A stretch of DNA of 64,000 nt, taken from the NCBI GenBank assembly GCA_905182405.1, contig CAJJBQ010000001.1, positions 682,001 through 746,000 of the forward strand, in the 5' to 3' direction. A model generated the notes under the pieces. It was not told the DNA's origin, searched no databases, and was given only the letters and a program-made list of their open reading frames with translations. The stretch comes from Akkermansiaceae bacterium. Its GTDB lineage: Bacteria > Verrucomicrobiota > Verrucomicrobiia > Verrucomicrobiales > Akkermansiaceae. Positions 46,418 through 55,165 of this stretch are shown one piece after another. Made by a program: the position numbers and the translations under genes. Positions within the stretch are counted from its first letter, which is position 1. Every line of letters starts with the position of its first letter.

Positions 46418-47821
46418 TTAGGCGAGTTTATAATGAGCGGCCCACTCTTTTCTGGGAGTGGGGCCGGAGAGGAGGGCATTGGCCTGGTCATTGCCGGTGA
46501 ATTTTCTGGTCTTGGGATCGAACTGGAGGTCGGTGTTGAGAAACTCGGCGATCATGCCGAGATTGAGGACCTGGGTGAGCGATCCACCAACGCTGAAGGG
46601 CGATTCGGTTTTGCCATTTCCCATGGAGGCTTGGACGAAGCTTTCCATGTGGTCAAACTCAGGGCCTTTAGTATCAAGGGCGGCTTTGAGGTCGTTCCGC
46701 TTTTTGGAAGAGATCAGCTTCGATGGACTGGAGTGGGAGTTGCGGTGGACGAGATAGTCTTCCTGTTTGCGGTGGAGAAGAGTTCCGGCACCGCCTAGGT
46801 TGGGGGCCTTTTTATCGCCGAGGTATTTTTCATCGATCTTGGAGACGAAGTCACCGCCGGCTTTCCAGACCAAATGAACGGGAGGTTTCTTGTCGCCGCG
46901 GCCGGGGAAATCGAACTCAATATGAGAGCTGAGGGGAAAGCTGATTTGATTGTAATCGGCGAGAGCTTTGGGAGAGATTTTGGTGGGGAAACCGAGCTTC
47001 AAATAATGGTGGATAAAGTCGATGATGTGGCAGCCCCAGTCGCCGAACATTCCACCGCCATAGAGGTGGAAGCCGCGCCAATCGAAGGGGTGGAAGAGGC
47101 TGTTGAAGTCCTTCATTTCCTGCGGCCCACACCAGAGGTCCCAGGATTTAAGGGATTCGGGAATGGGTTGGGTTTTTGGGTAACCTTTGATGCGTTTTTT
47201 GGCATCCATGAACCAGAGTCCAGCGCTTTTCCAAGCTTCGATTTTGACGATGTCATCAACCACTCCGGCGGCGAGCATACGCTTGAATTGTTCCGAACCA
47301 CCGGAGGTGTGACCTTGGTTACCCATCTGGGTGACGACGCCGAATTTTTTCTCACCGCGGATGAGAATTTCGGCTTCTTCGAAGGTATGAGTCAAGGGCT
47401 TTTCGACATAGACGTGCTTGCCGAGGGACATGGCCTGAATGGCGGCTACGAAGTGGGTGTGGTCGGGAGTGGCGATGGAGACGGCGTCGATGTCATCGCC
47501 CATCTTGTCGAGCATCTCGCGGAAGTCGTGGAAGCGTTTGGCATCGGGATGAGCCTTGAGCATCTTTGAAGCGCGGTCGTGATCGACATCGCAAAGGGCG
47601 ACCGGAGTAGCGTGGCCTTTTCTAGAGAGTCCAGAAATGACGGATGCGCCCCTCCCTCCTGCTCCGATGCAGCCAAGATTAAGGCGCTGGCTGGGAGGAC
47701 GCTTGGGATTGTTTTGCGCACGGGCGCTGGTGAGGTAAGCGGGAATGAAGGTGAAGCTGAGGGCGGAAGCGGCGGAGCCGGTGAGGAATTTGCGGCGGTT
47801 TGGGGAAGACGAGTATTTCAT
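46418..47821 (-). CDS. Tat-exported Gfo/Idh/MocA oxidoreductase
   Basis: The 467-residue protein begins with a Tat signal (NRRKFLTGSAASALSF). A Rossmann domain follows (LNLGCIGAGGRGASVISGL) with the family EKP motif (GKHVYVEKPLTHTFEEAE) and the C-terminal dimerisation and active-site domain (MFGDWGCHIIDFIHHYL). Members oxidise or reduce sugars with bound NAD(P); Tat export of a folded, cofactor-loaded enzyme fits. Exported versions are abundant in Planctomycetota and Verrucomicrobiota. Substrate unknown. Confidence 0.92.
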   Translation of the reverse strand: MKYSSSPNRRKFLTGSAASALSFTFIPAYLTSARAQNNPKRPPSQRLNLGCIGAGGRGASVISGLSRKGHATPVALCDVDHDRASKMLKAHPDAKRFHDFREMLDKMGDDIDAVSIATPDHTHFVAAIQAMSLGKHVYVEKPLTHTFEEAEILIRGEKKFGVVTQMGNQGHTSGGSEQFKRMLAAGVVDDIVKIEAWKSAGLWFMDAKKRIKGYPKTQPIPESLKSWDLWCGPQEMKDFNSLFHPFDWRGFHLYGGGMFGDWGCHIIDFIHHYLKLGFPTKISPKALADYNQISFPLSSHIEFDFPGRGDKKPPVHLVWKAGGDFVSKIDEKYLGDKKAPNLGGAGTLLHRKQEDYLVHRNSHSSPSKLISSKKRNDLKAALDTKGPEFDHMESFVQASMGNGKTESPFSVGGSLTQVLNLGMIAEFLNTDLQFDPKTRKFTGNDQANALLSGPTPRKEWAAHYKLA

Positions 47822-48017
47822 AATCTCTATGAGCTTGAAGAGGATGGAGGGGCTAGGGAATGATGAAATCGACGAAATTAGGGGGCGGAGATCGAACGGT
47901 ATTCATCGGATTTCCATTTGAGTTGATGATCGAAACTCCTAACTCCTTGGTAATATTTCGATCGGTATCTCCTCGGTATTAAGAGAAGACCATCACGCGA
48001 TCGACCTGATCAAGTGG

Positions 48018-48137
48018 TTAGAGATGTCCGTTCGCACCTTGCTGACTCGTCGTCTTTACAGAGATACGTTCACCCGCAGAGGAGACGACATCGTAGCCTG
48101 CTTGATTCACTTCGGGGACCATTTCCCCATTAGTCAT
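48018..48137 (-). pseudogene. DUF6998-like nuclease-fold fragment
   Basis: A 39-codon frame (ATG at 48137) reads MVPEVNQAGYDVVSSAGERI then SVKTTSQQGANGHL. The GYD...SVKTT arrangement is the conserved core of DUF6998-like, restriction-endonuclease-fold proteins. No intact flanks are present, so it is most likely a relic. The assignment is from memory of the family pattern. Confidence 0.4.
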
Positions 48138-48425
48138 CAAATCAGCTTAAAGCTCTCCAATACGTCCTTGGATTCAAAGTAGAAGTGCGCAGGTGATTAG
48201 TTAAAAAATTTGGATGATCCCAGCATTGACCTCACCGAATACCACGCGGCGAGGAAGCGCACTCCTCCGATGGTGGCGATCTGGACTTGGCGTGCTCGGA
48301 TTCGAGAACTGAGTGGGGAGGCTGGCAAGCCTCGACCGAAGTTTCAGCGCGTTGACAGCCGCTTCGATTGGCTGGATGTTGATTCCGCCGCTCGACTTCA
48401 TGGGATGTTACAAGATAGGGGTTTT

Positions 48426-48643
48426 TTAACGATGCCCAAGAGGAGGTTTAATCGTTCCTGTAGGGCACTTTTCTTGATGCAGTATTTCGAGGGTTTGGTC
48501 GCGGATTTTTTTTTTTGAGGACGGGATCGATTTTGGACGAAGTGTTACGCATGGCGGCGTAGTAGGCGGATGAGAAAGACCCGAGCAACAAGGCGAGGGC
48601 GAGGATCAACCAAACAGGTGCGATTTCAATTCGATCAGGTGAG
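48426..48643 (-). pseudogene. Small membrane ORF broken by A11 tract; rest of gap unassigned
   Basis: Right after the beta-propeller/ankyrin gene stop, the minus strand encodes a hydrophobic helix (APVWLILALALLLGSFSSAY) and a charged segment. It meets a run of 11 A (506-516 on the 48 kb scale) and, in another frame, continues IRDQTLEILHQEKCPTGTI to a stop at 48426. No ATG precedes it. It may be a real fourth operon gene with a homopolymer indel, or a relic. I see no supported gene between 48138 and 48425. Confidence 0.3.
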
Positions 48644-48646
48644 CTT

Positions 48647-51600
48647 TTATTTGGTCATGTGTTTATGGAGGAGAGCGACGACTTGAGTGCGCTGTTTTTG
48701 GATCCCAGCAAGGTCGAGTTTAAGTTCGGCAGAGGTGTTGAGGAATTGGTAAAGGCCAGCGAGGGGTTCACTCCAATCGCCTGAGACAACATCGAGAGGA
48801 GTTTCGCGGCGGTGGTTACGGGCGGTGAGGGAAGCTCCGTTTTTAAGGAGGAGTTTCACGACTTCGGTGCGGCACATGAAGGCGGCAATGTGAAGGGTGG
48901 TATTGCCGTCGCGGTTGGTTTTTTTAAGGTCGCTTTTTTGTTCGAGGAAGAGGGCGATGAGAGATGGTTTGCCGTGGAAGGCGGCGCTAGCTAGGGGCGT
49001 CATTCCGTTTTCGTGATGAAGTCGGTTGATCGGGGCGCCGAGATTGAGGAGCCGTTTCACGCGGGGCAGGCTGCCGCTCTGGATGGCATTTTCGAGGTCG
49101 TTGCGGAGTTGGTCGGGGTCCTGCTGGAGGGATTTGGCAATATCTCCGGCTTTATCGGTGACGTGGAAGATGAAGTCATTGCTGAAGTGTCCGTGGGCAT
49201 TTTGGACCTGAAGGAAATGGAGTCCGTTGGGCGGAAGGGAGTCGAGTTCGATGGAGATGGTTTCTTCTTCACCTTTCCTGATGATGGCGGGAACACGTCG
49301 TCCGTTGACGATGACGTGGGCCTCTTCGGTGACGTGGCGCGCGTTGAAGGTCATTGTTTTTTGACCGTCGGCGAGGATGGGGAAGTGTTGTCGGCCACTT
49401 TGTTCGTGAAGGGGGCTGAGGGTCCAGAGGGCGGGTTGGGGAAAATCGAATCCGGCTCGTGCTCCGTGACGGGCGGTGAAGGTGCCTAGGAAGGTTCCAT
49501 CCTTGGCAAGATCGAGGAGTTGCTCGCGGGTGAAGTGGCGGCGTTCACCATCGACTTGGATGTAGTGGTCGTCCTGAAACTGAAGGGTGAGAGAGGTGGG
49601 CTCCTTTTGGTCGAGGAAGAGGGCGTCGACTTGAAGGACGATGGCTCCTTCCCTAGCAGAGGATTCGAGGGCTGGGAGGAGGTCGCGAGTGAGGGGGTGG
49701 TCAACGGTTTTTTGTTCTAGGGTGAGTTGTCGGGCGAAGGAGCCGGAGGATCCGGTGCTGCCTTCGAGGACCATTTCCCAGATGGGATCAAAGCGGGGTT
49801 TACTGCGCCAGGAGAGGCGCCAGAGGTCTTTTTCAGGGATACCCTTTTCGGCAATGTGGCGGTAAAAGTCGAAGTCGATGATGTTGAGTCGGCCTTGCGG
49901 GAGGATCAGGAAGCGGTCGTTTGCGCCGCGAAAGGTAGGGACGTCCATGCCGGTGCCGGGAGTGTTGGTGCTGACCAAAAAGGGCATGCGGTGGCAGTCG
50001 CCGCAGACATTGGGTTGGGGTTTACCTTCGTGGTTTCCTTTGAGGTGGAAGAGTTCGAAGCCGTCCTTGGCGCGTTTGGAGAGGACGTTGGTATAGGCTC
50101 GCTTTTGGGCGGGAGGATAGGGAACACTGAGGAGAAACTGGGTGATGTAATAGCGATCGTTTCTGTCAAGAAGGTCGCCACGTCCAACGGAACTGCCTAC
50201 GAGAGCCATGGTCGAGCTCAGGGCGCTGTTGACGAGAAGGCGCATGCCGTTTTCGGGTGTTTGTGCGTCGTCATTTGGTGGAGTGTGACCTCGGACGTTT
50301 GCGCTATTATTTCCCCCGTATGGATCGCCGGGAATGCCATCCCAGTGGAAGGGGGCGGTGTCTTGGAGTCCGCGAAGTGGCATGGTGGAACGAGGTTGGA
50401 TTTGGTTTCCGCCCGAGACGATGGGGGTATCCAGGACCCAGAGGAGTTGATCGGTATGGCCGTCGGGATGGCAGCTGGCGCAGGAAAAGGTTTTGGTGGA
50501 GGAGGCATTGGCGTTGTTAAAGGCAACACGTCCTTGTTTGAAGGGGGGAGGAGTGGGATCGTCGAGAGGGATGATGGACTGGATGACAGGACGGGCTCGG
50601 TCGGTCAGGTCGACGAGGGAGACGGAGTTGGCAACGGCATTAAAAACCCAGGCTCGGGCGGGAGTGCCATCCGCTTTTGATTGCAGTGCAATGCCCCGCG
50701 GGACGGAGCCGACTTGGACTTGGCCGAGGAGTTCGCCAGTGGTGGCATCGACTGTGAAGAGCTTGTCGGAGCCGGCCGCAGTGGCGACGAGGGTTTTGTC
50801 GTCGGGGCTGAGTTCGACGGCGAAGGGGGTGGCAAAGGCTTGCCCGGGCTTGGGATGAACCGGAGGGAGAGGCTCGAGGTCGATGAAGTGAGGTTTTTTA
50901 GCAGCGTTCTTTTGGAATTCAACGCGGGTAATTTGATTCAGGAAGGCGCGGTTTTCGAGTTCGGCGAGGCCGTGTTTTTTAGTGCCGGAGCGACCATTGA
51001 CGTCATTACGAGCGTCGGTTTGAGCAATAAAAACGGTGCCTTTTGAATCGACGGTGAGGCCGTAGAGAAGGGTGCCTAGGGTGTCGACGGTTTCGATGAG
51101 ACGGTCGGTTTCGGTGTCGAAAACGAAGAGGTCTTTGTCGGGGACGCGCGGATGTTTGATGATGTCGAGAACGTGGCCGAGTGAGAGGACGTTGTTGTGG
51201 GCAATGGAGTGTTGGTGGGCATCGAAGGTGACGAGGTCGCCGTCGATTTTGTAGCCACCTGAGAGTTGCGTTTTGTTGTTGGATTCAAAGGGTATGACGT
51301 AAAGTTTGCCGTGACGCACGGTGAGCGCGCGCGGGTCCTGGGCGGGAATACTTAGGTGTTTTGTGACGAGGCGGGAGGCGACGTCGATAACGGCAATCTT
51401 GTTTTCGGAGGAGAGCGCGACGTAGGCCTTTTGATTATTGGCGAAGGCGATGCCGACGGGTTCGTCAAAGCGAGTGGCGCGTTTTTCGAGGTCAAGGTCC
51501 TGAACGGTTGCGATGACGTGAAGGTGGGTGGGGCTGGTGGGATCGGTGTCGATCACGCTGATGGAGTCGGAAATATGATTACTGATCCAGGCTTCGCGGC

Positions 51601-51904
51601 CATCGGGTCGGATTGCGATACTCACCGGGTCAATGCCAACGGGGATGCGCTTTAAAAAGCGACCGGTTGTTGTGTCAATGACATCGACGGTGTCAGCAGG
51701 GGTGTTGACGACAAAGAGATGGTCCCGATGGAGGGTGATGGGGCGGAAGTGGGGGCTCAGAAATGAGGGGTTGCCAATCTTGGCGGGAGGCTTTGGTTGG
51801 GAGCTCTTAGCCGTCGAGCGGGTTGGTTTTTCCTGACCAGGAAGGAGCCAGATGCCAAGCAAGGAGAGGGAGAAGAGGAGCGAGCCAAGGAAAAGACTTT
51901 TCAT
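48647..51904 (-). CDS. YVTN propeller / di-haem / ankyrin protein
   Basis: The 1085-residue protein has a signal peptide or anchor (FLGSLLFSLSLLGIWLLPG). A YVTN-type beta-propeller covers about 55-450 (TVDVIDTTTGRFLKRIPVG, AWISNHISDSISVID). Two c-type haem sites follow, FSCASCHPDGHTDQ and NVCGDCHRMPF, in a MauG/peroxidase-like region with MPLRGLQDTAPFHWDG. A beta domain follows, and ankyrin repeats close the protein (GMTPLASAAFHGKPSLIALF, GNTTLHIAAFMCRTEVVKLL). It starts 12 bases after the repeat-protein gene and completes an operon led by a sigma factor. Haem sites suggest an exported redox protein; the ankyrin end may bind a partner. Confidence 0.88.
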   Translation of the reverse strand: MKSLFLGSLLFSLSLLGIWLLPGQEKPTRSTAKSSQPKPPAKIGNPSFLSPHFRPITLHRDHLFVVNTPADTVDVIDTTTGRFLKRIPVGIDPVSIAIRPDGREAWISNHISDSISVIDTDPTSPTHLHVIATVQDLDLEKRATRFDEPVGIAFANNQKAYVALSSENKIAVIDVASRLVTKHLSIPAQDPRALTVRHGKLYVIPFESNNKTQLSGGYKIDGDLVTFDAHQHSIAHNNVLSLGHVLDIIKHPRVPDKDLFVFDTETDRLIETVDTLGTLLYGLTVDSKGTVFIAQTDARNDVNGRSGTKKHGLAELENRAFLNQITRVEFQKNAAKKPHFIDLEPLPPVHPKPGQAFATPFAVELSPDDKTLVATAAGSDKLFTVDATTGELLGQVQVGSVPRGIALQSKADGTPARAWVFNAVANSVSLVDLTDRARPVIQSIIPLDDPTPPPFKQGRVAFNNANASSTKTFSCASCHPDGHTDQLLWVLDTPIVSGGNQIQPRSTMPLRGLQDTAPFHWDGIPGDPYGGNNSANVRGHTPPNDDAQTPENGMRLLVNSALSSTMALVGSSVGRGDLLDRNDRYYITQFLLSVPYPPAQKRAYTNVLSKRAKDGFELFHLKGNHEGKPQPNVCGDCHRMPFLVSTNTPGTGMDVPTFRGANDRFLILPQGRLNIIDFDFYRHIAEKGIPEKDLWRLSWRSKPRFDPIWEMVLEGSTGSSGSFARQLTLEQKTVDHPLTRDLLPALESSAREGAIVLQVDALFLDQKEPTSLTLQFQDDHYIQVDGERRHFTREQLLDLAKDGTFLGTFTARHGARAGFDFPQPALWTLSPLHEQSGRQHFPILADGQKTMTFNARHVTEEAHVIVNGRRVPAIIRKGEEETISIELDSLPPNGLHFLQVQNAHGHFSNDFIFHVTDKAGDIAKSLQQDPDQLRNDLENAIQSGSLPRVKRLLNLGAPINRLHHENGMTPLASAAFHGKPSLIALFLEQKSDLKKTNRDGNTTLHIAAFMCRTEVVKLLLKNGASLTARNHRRETPLDVVSGDWSEPLAGLYQFLNTSAELKLDLAGIQKQRTQVVALLHKHMTK

Positions 51905-51916
51905 GTGAAAATGCGG

Positions 51917-53095
51917 TTACTTTCCGCCGGTGATTTTTTGGACAGATTTTTCAGGGAGGTTCGCGTTGGAGAGCCATTCCTGGGCAGCTTCCCGATCCTT
52001 ACGGTAGAAAACCCGGCCGGTGTCGATGAGAGCGCTGCCCCGGGCCACGGGATCGGAAATACTGGTGGCCCACTCGACGCCGATGGCGGGGTCATCGTGG
52101 ACGACGCGGGTGGCGTAGCCATAAGTGGCAGCATCGCGATCGGCGGCGGGGACGGAGGCGATGGCGGCGGCGGCTTCTTCAGGGCTGCGCCCGGCCCAGT
52201 GGTGGAAGGAGCTGCCGATCGCGTGGTTTTTGCCGTCGCCCTGGGGAAGGTCGATGGCCCACTCGACGGTGCTGGCAGGATCTTCTTTAGCATATTCTCC
52301 GGCGAGGCGCTCAAAGGCTTGGTTTTGAAGGGTTCCTTCTGGGATGTTTGCGGCCCAGTCGGTTGCTTCCTCCCGATCACCGGAGCGAAGGACAGCGGAG
52401 GCGGCGATGTGAATCATTTTGGGGGCTTCTTTATCTCCGTTTTTAAAGCGCTCGGCGGCGAACTTGGCGGCCAGTTGGGGATCGGTATCAGCGAGGCCGA
52501 AGGCGGCGCCCCATTTCATATGAGTTCCGCTGCTTTGCTCTTCCGGAGTGAGCTGGTTGAAGTAGGCGAGAGCAGAGGTGGGATCACTGGCGGCCCAGCC
52601 AGCGAGGGAGGCGGCCATGTCGCGTTTTGGAGTATCCTTTCCGTGCGTGATAGCTTCCTTTCCGGCGATGGCGCCCCAAGCGTAGTGAAATTCGCGGAAT
52701 TCGGCCGAGTCCTGGGGGAGGTGAGCGATGTTTTCACGCATGAGGCGGGCATTTTCGGGCGTGAGGTTTTTGAGCATTTCCGAGAAGGCAAGGCGGCGCT
52801 CGATGGGGCCTTTGGCGATGCGGAATACTTCGCCGAGTTCCGTGATGTCAGCGTCGGTGAATGAAGTTAAAGGTGACTGGGATGAGGACCTGTGGGAGGA
52901 CGATTTGGTGTCGGTCGGTCCTCTTTCTTCCGGAGATCCATCCTTGGAGACCCGACGGTTTGAAAGTTGGGAGGGAGATGTCTGTGACTTCGAGGTGGTT
53001 CCTGCGTGGTCCGCTTGGTTGAGCCGGGATCCGACGACGAAGGCAGTGAGGGCGACGAGGGCCCAGATGAGGTGGGAGAGGATATTTTTTTTCAT
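51917..53095 (-). CDS. Membrane-anchored helical repeat protein
   Basis: The 392-residue protein has one N-terminal membrane helix (LIWALVALTAFVVGS), a Ser-rich linker and then a chain of helical repeats of about 40 residues with the pattern DP..A..W (ASDPTSALAYFNQL, REEATDWAANIPEG, KEDPASTVEWAIDLPQGD). The same repeats form the C-terminal half of the sigma factor encoded just upstream, 15 bases away. No catalytic motif is visible. Shared repeats and tight spacing suggest the two proteins interact or compete for the same ligand in the periplasm. Confidence 0.75.
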   Translation of the reverse strand: MKKNILSHLIWALVALTAFVVGSRLNQADHAGTTSKSQTSPSQLSNRRVSKDGSPEERGPTDTKSSSHRSSSQSPLTSFTDADITELGEVFRIAKGPIERRLAFSEMLKNLTPENARLMRENIAHLPQDSAEFREFHYAWGAIAGKEAITHGKDTPKRDMAASLAGWAASDPTSALAYFNQLTPEEQSSGTHMKWGAAFGLADTDPQLAAKFAAERFKNGDKEAPKMIHIAASAVLRSGDREEATDWAANIPEGTLQNQAFERLAGEYAKEDPASTVEWAIDLPQGDGKNHAIGSSFHHWAGRSPEEAAAAIASVPAADRDAATYGYATRVVHDDPAIGVEWATSISDPVARGSALIDTGRVFYRKDREAAQEWLSNANLPEKSVQKITGGK

Positions 53096-53110
53096 GGGAG
53101 ACTGTTAGGG

Positions 53111-55060
53111 TTACTCGTTGGATTGAAAGTTGTTTTCAAGGGCCCATTGATGAGCGGTTTCCGGATCTTGATTGGTCCAGGTGGCAAAGGTGCGTCTGGT
53201 GATCTCGTTGCGTAAGACGGGTGCTGAGATTTTTTGAGTCCATTTGATCGCGGTGCGGGGATCAAACTCGACGGCCGCGATGGCGAGTCCGGCGATGGCT
53301 TGATCTTTTCCTGGGCCGTTGGGTTGGTTTTGAATCCAGTCAGAGGCCGCTTCAGGTTGCTGGGTGGTCCAGTTCCAAAGAGTCTTCGCGAGAGCGGAAT
53401 CTCGTTGTGTTGATCTGGGTTTTGCGGCGAGCCAGTTGGTCGCCCCGGCGGGGTCGCGTCGTGACCATTGCGAGGCGACGAGCTCAAAGTGGGTGGGGTC
53501 GCTTTGCTGATCGAGAAATCGTGCGGCGTTGGCTGGGTCGGTTTCAGTCCAGGATTTGAGAGCAATGGCGGTGGGGTTGTCTCTTTCTTCCGGATTGAGT
53601 TGGATGGTCCAAGCTAGGGCTTCTTTGGGTGAGTGCCGGGCCCAGGATCCGGCGATTTCTCCGAGGACGTGGTCGCGGGCCTCGCCGGGTTCAAGGGTGA
53701 GGGCAAGGCTGGCGGCCTTTTGAGGGTTGGTGGCGGCGATGGTGCCCAGAATGCCTGAGTAGGCCCCGGCTTTTTGCTGGTCGGCGAGGGTATGCGCCCA
53801 TTCAAGAGCGGTGCCGAAGTCCTGTCGGGCCCATTCCTTGGTGATGGTGCCGGCCAGAACATGGCCGATCACAGGGTAGAAAGCTTGTGAGTTGGATGGA
53901 GAGGTGAGCCAGTCGGCTGCACGTTGTGGGTTGAGCGAGGCGAGAGCGGCAAGGACGCTGAGGGAGTGGCCACGTTCGAGGGAGAAGTTGGCAATGTCGA
54001 GGGAGGCAAAAGCGGCCTCGGGATCCGCTTTGGCCCATCGGGTGAGGAGAAGGTGGGTGAGCATCTTGGACTCACTGTCCCATTCGGGGGTCTTTTGGCG
54101 GAGGAGATCGAGAGCTTCCGGAATGCGATGGATCGAGAGGTGAATGGAGTAACGCTGAATCAGGTGGAGCCGCTCGGCGGGATCCGGGTTGGCAAAGATG
54201 GCGAGAAGGTCTGATTCGTCGCCTGTGACGGACCGGGCGGAAGATTTACTGGATCTACGAGAGGAGGGTAGAGCAGTCGTCGGTGGGTGGGATGATGAAT
54301 TGCGGTCCGATTCGAGGCTATTGATCTTGATTTGCTGGGTAGTGACAGCAGCGACGCCAATGGCGAGGGCGCTGAAGGTGAGGAAATGGACTTTTAAGAA
54401 AGTGGAGATTCCGGATGCGGCTGGAAGGACGGGTAAGGAGGTCGCAATAGAGGAGGCGAGCGAGGCTGGAGCGGGGCTGACTGCGTTTGAGGGGAGGGCA
54501 CTGGCGAGAAGTGCGGAGGTGGTGGTGATGCCCCGGTTGGATAGAATGGCGCGGAGTTTCTCGAGGGCACGGGTGGTACGCATGCGCGCGGCGTCCTCTT
54601 TGATACCAAGTTTCCGGGCGATCTGCGGGTGGGTTTGGTTGTCGTAGAAACGAAGAAGAACGAGGGATCGGTCGTTTTCCGGGAGCTCGTTGATGGCGCC
54701 ATCGATTTCGGGTGCAAGTTGGGGCCATGGGTCGGGGGTGATTTTCATGGTATTGAGGGAAGCTGCGGTTTGTTCCCGTTGTTGGCGGCGGACCTCGGAG
54801 CGAACGTGATCCACGGAGGCACTGTGTGTTTCGCGGTGGAACCAGGCGGTGAGGGGAAGGGTGGAAGGAATGTTTGGGGCCTTTTTGATGAGCCGTAGGA
54901 AGACGGTCTGGGAGATGTCGCGGGCTGCTTCGTCATTAGCAGTAATGCGCCGGGCGACTGAGAGGACGAGGGGGAGGAACCGCTCGATGAGCGTAGTGAG
55001 GGCGCCACCTGATGGGTGGCGCAGGTGCTGCTTCAGAAGTTGGTGGTCGCTGGATAACAC
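53111..55060 (-). CDS. ECF sigma factor fused to membrane helix and long repeat domain
   Basis: The 649-residue protein begins as an ECF sigma-70 factor: region 2 at about 25-95 (DEAARDISQTVFLRLIKKAP) and region 4 at about 125-172 (LPENDRSLVLLRFYDNQTHP, IKEDAARMRTTRALEKL). A membrane helix follows at about 221-241 (FLKVHFLTFSALAIGVAAV). Some 400 residues of DP..A..W helical repeats follow (PQRAADWLTSPS, DPAGATNWLAAKPRS, TAIKWTQKISAPV). If the helix spans the membrane, the repeats lie outside and the sigma domains inside. Related sigma-repeat fusions occur in Verrucomicrobiota. It heads the operon and no separate anti-sigma gene is seen; the fused domain may serve that role. Confidence 0.85.
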   Translation of the reverse strand: MLSSDHQLLKQHLRHPSGGALTTLIERFLPLVLSVARRITANDEAARDISQTVFLRLIKKAPNIPSTLPLTAWFHRETHSASVDHVRSEVRRQQREQTAASLNTMKITPDPWPQLAPEIDGAINELPENDRSLVLLRFYDNQTHPQIARKLGIKEDAARMRTTRALEKLRAILSNRGITTTSALLASALPSNAVSPAPASLASSIATSLPVLPAASGISTFLKVHFLTFSALAIGVAAVTTQQIKINSLESDRNSSSHPPTTALPSSRRSSKSSARSVTGDESDLLAIFANPDPAERLHLIQRYSIHLSIHRIPEALDLLRQKTPEWDSESKMLTHLLLTRWAKADPEAAFASLDIANFSLERGHSLSVLAALASLNPQRAADWLTSPSNSQAFYPVIGHVLAGTITKEWARQDFGTALEWAHTLADQQKAGAYSGILGTIAATNPQKAASLALTLEPGEARDHVLGEIAGSWARHSPKEALAWTIQLNPEERDNPTAIALKSWTETDPANAARFLDQQSDPTHFELVASQWSRRDPAGATNWLAAKPRSTQRDSALAKTLWNWTTQQPEAASDWIQNQPNGPGKDQAIAGLAIAAVEFDPRTAIKWTQKISAPVLRNEITRRTFATWTNQDPETAHQWALENNFQSNE

Positions 55061-55165
55061 GAATTACTGGGAGATCGATGCAGGGTGTATAAACCGAACA
55101 AGTTTTTGGAGGAAAAAATGCTGTTCGCTTTTTCAGGATTGGACCAATCATAGTAAAAAAGAATT

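Noticed and set aside
48210..48518. 102-codon plus-strand ORF in a gene-poor gap
   Set aside because: No recognisable domain, and its 3' end is only a translated poly-T run; not enough to call a gene.
49727..50680. 317-codon plus-strand ORF antisense to the propeller/di-haem gene
   Set aside because: Mirror of codon bias on the real gene, which has clear haem motifs; no homology seen.
51797..52864. 355-codon plus-strand ORF antisense to the repeat protein
   Set aside because: Low-complexity glycine-rich shadow; the minus strand has the operon and repeats.
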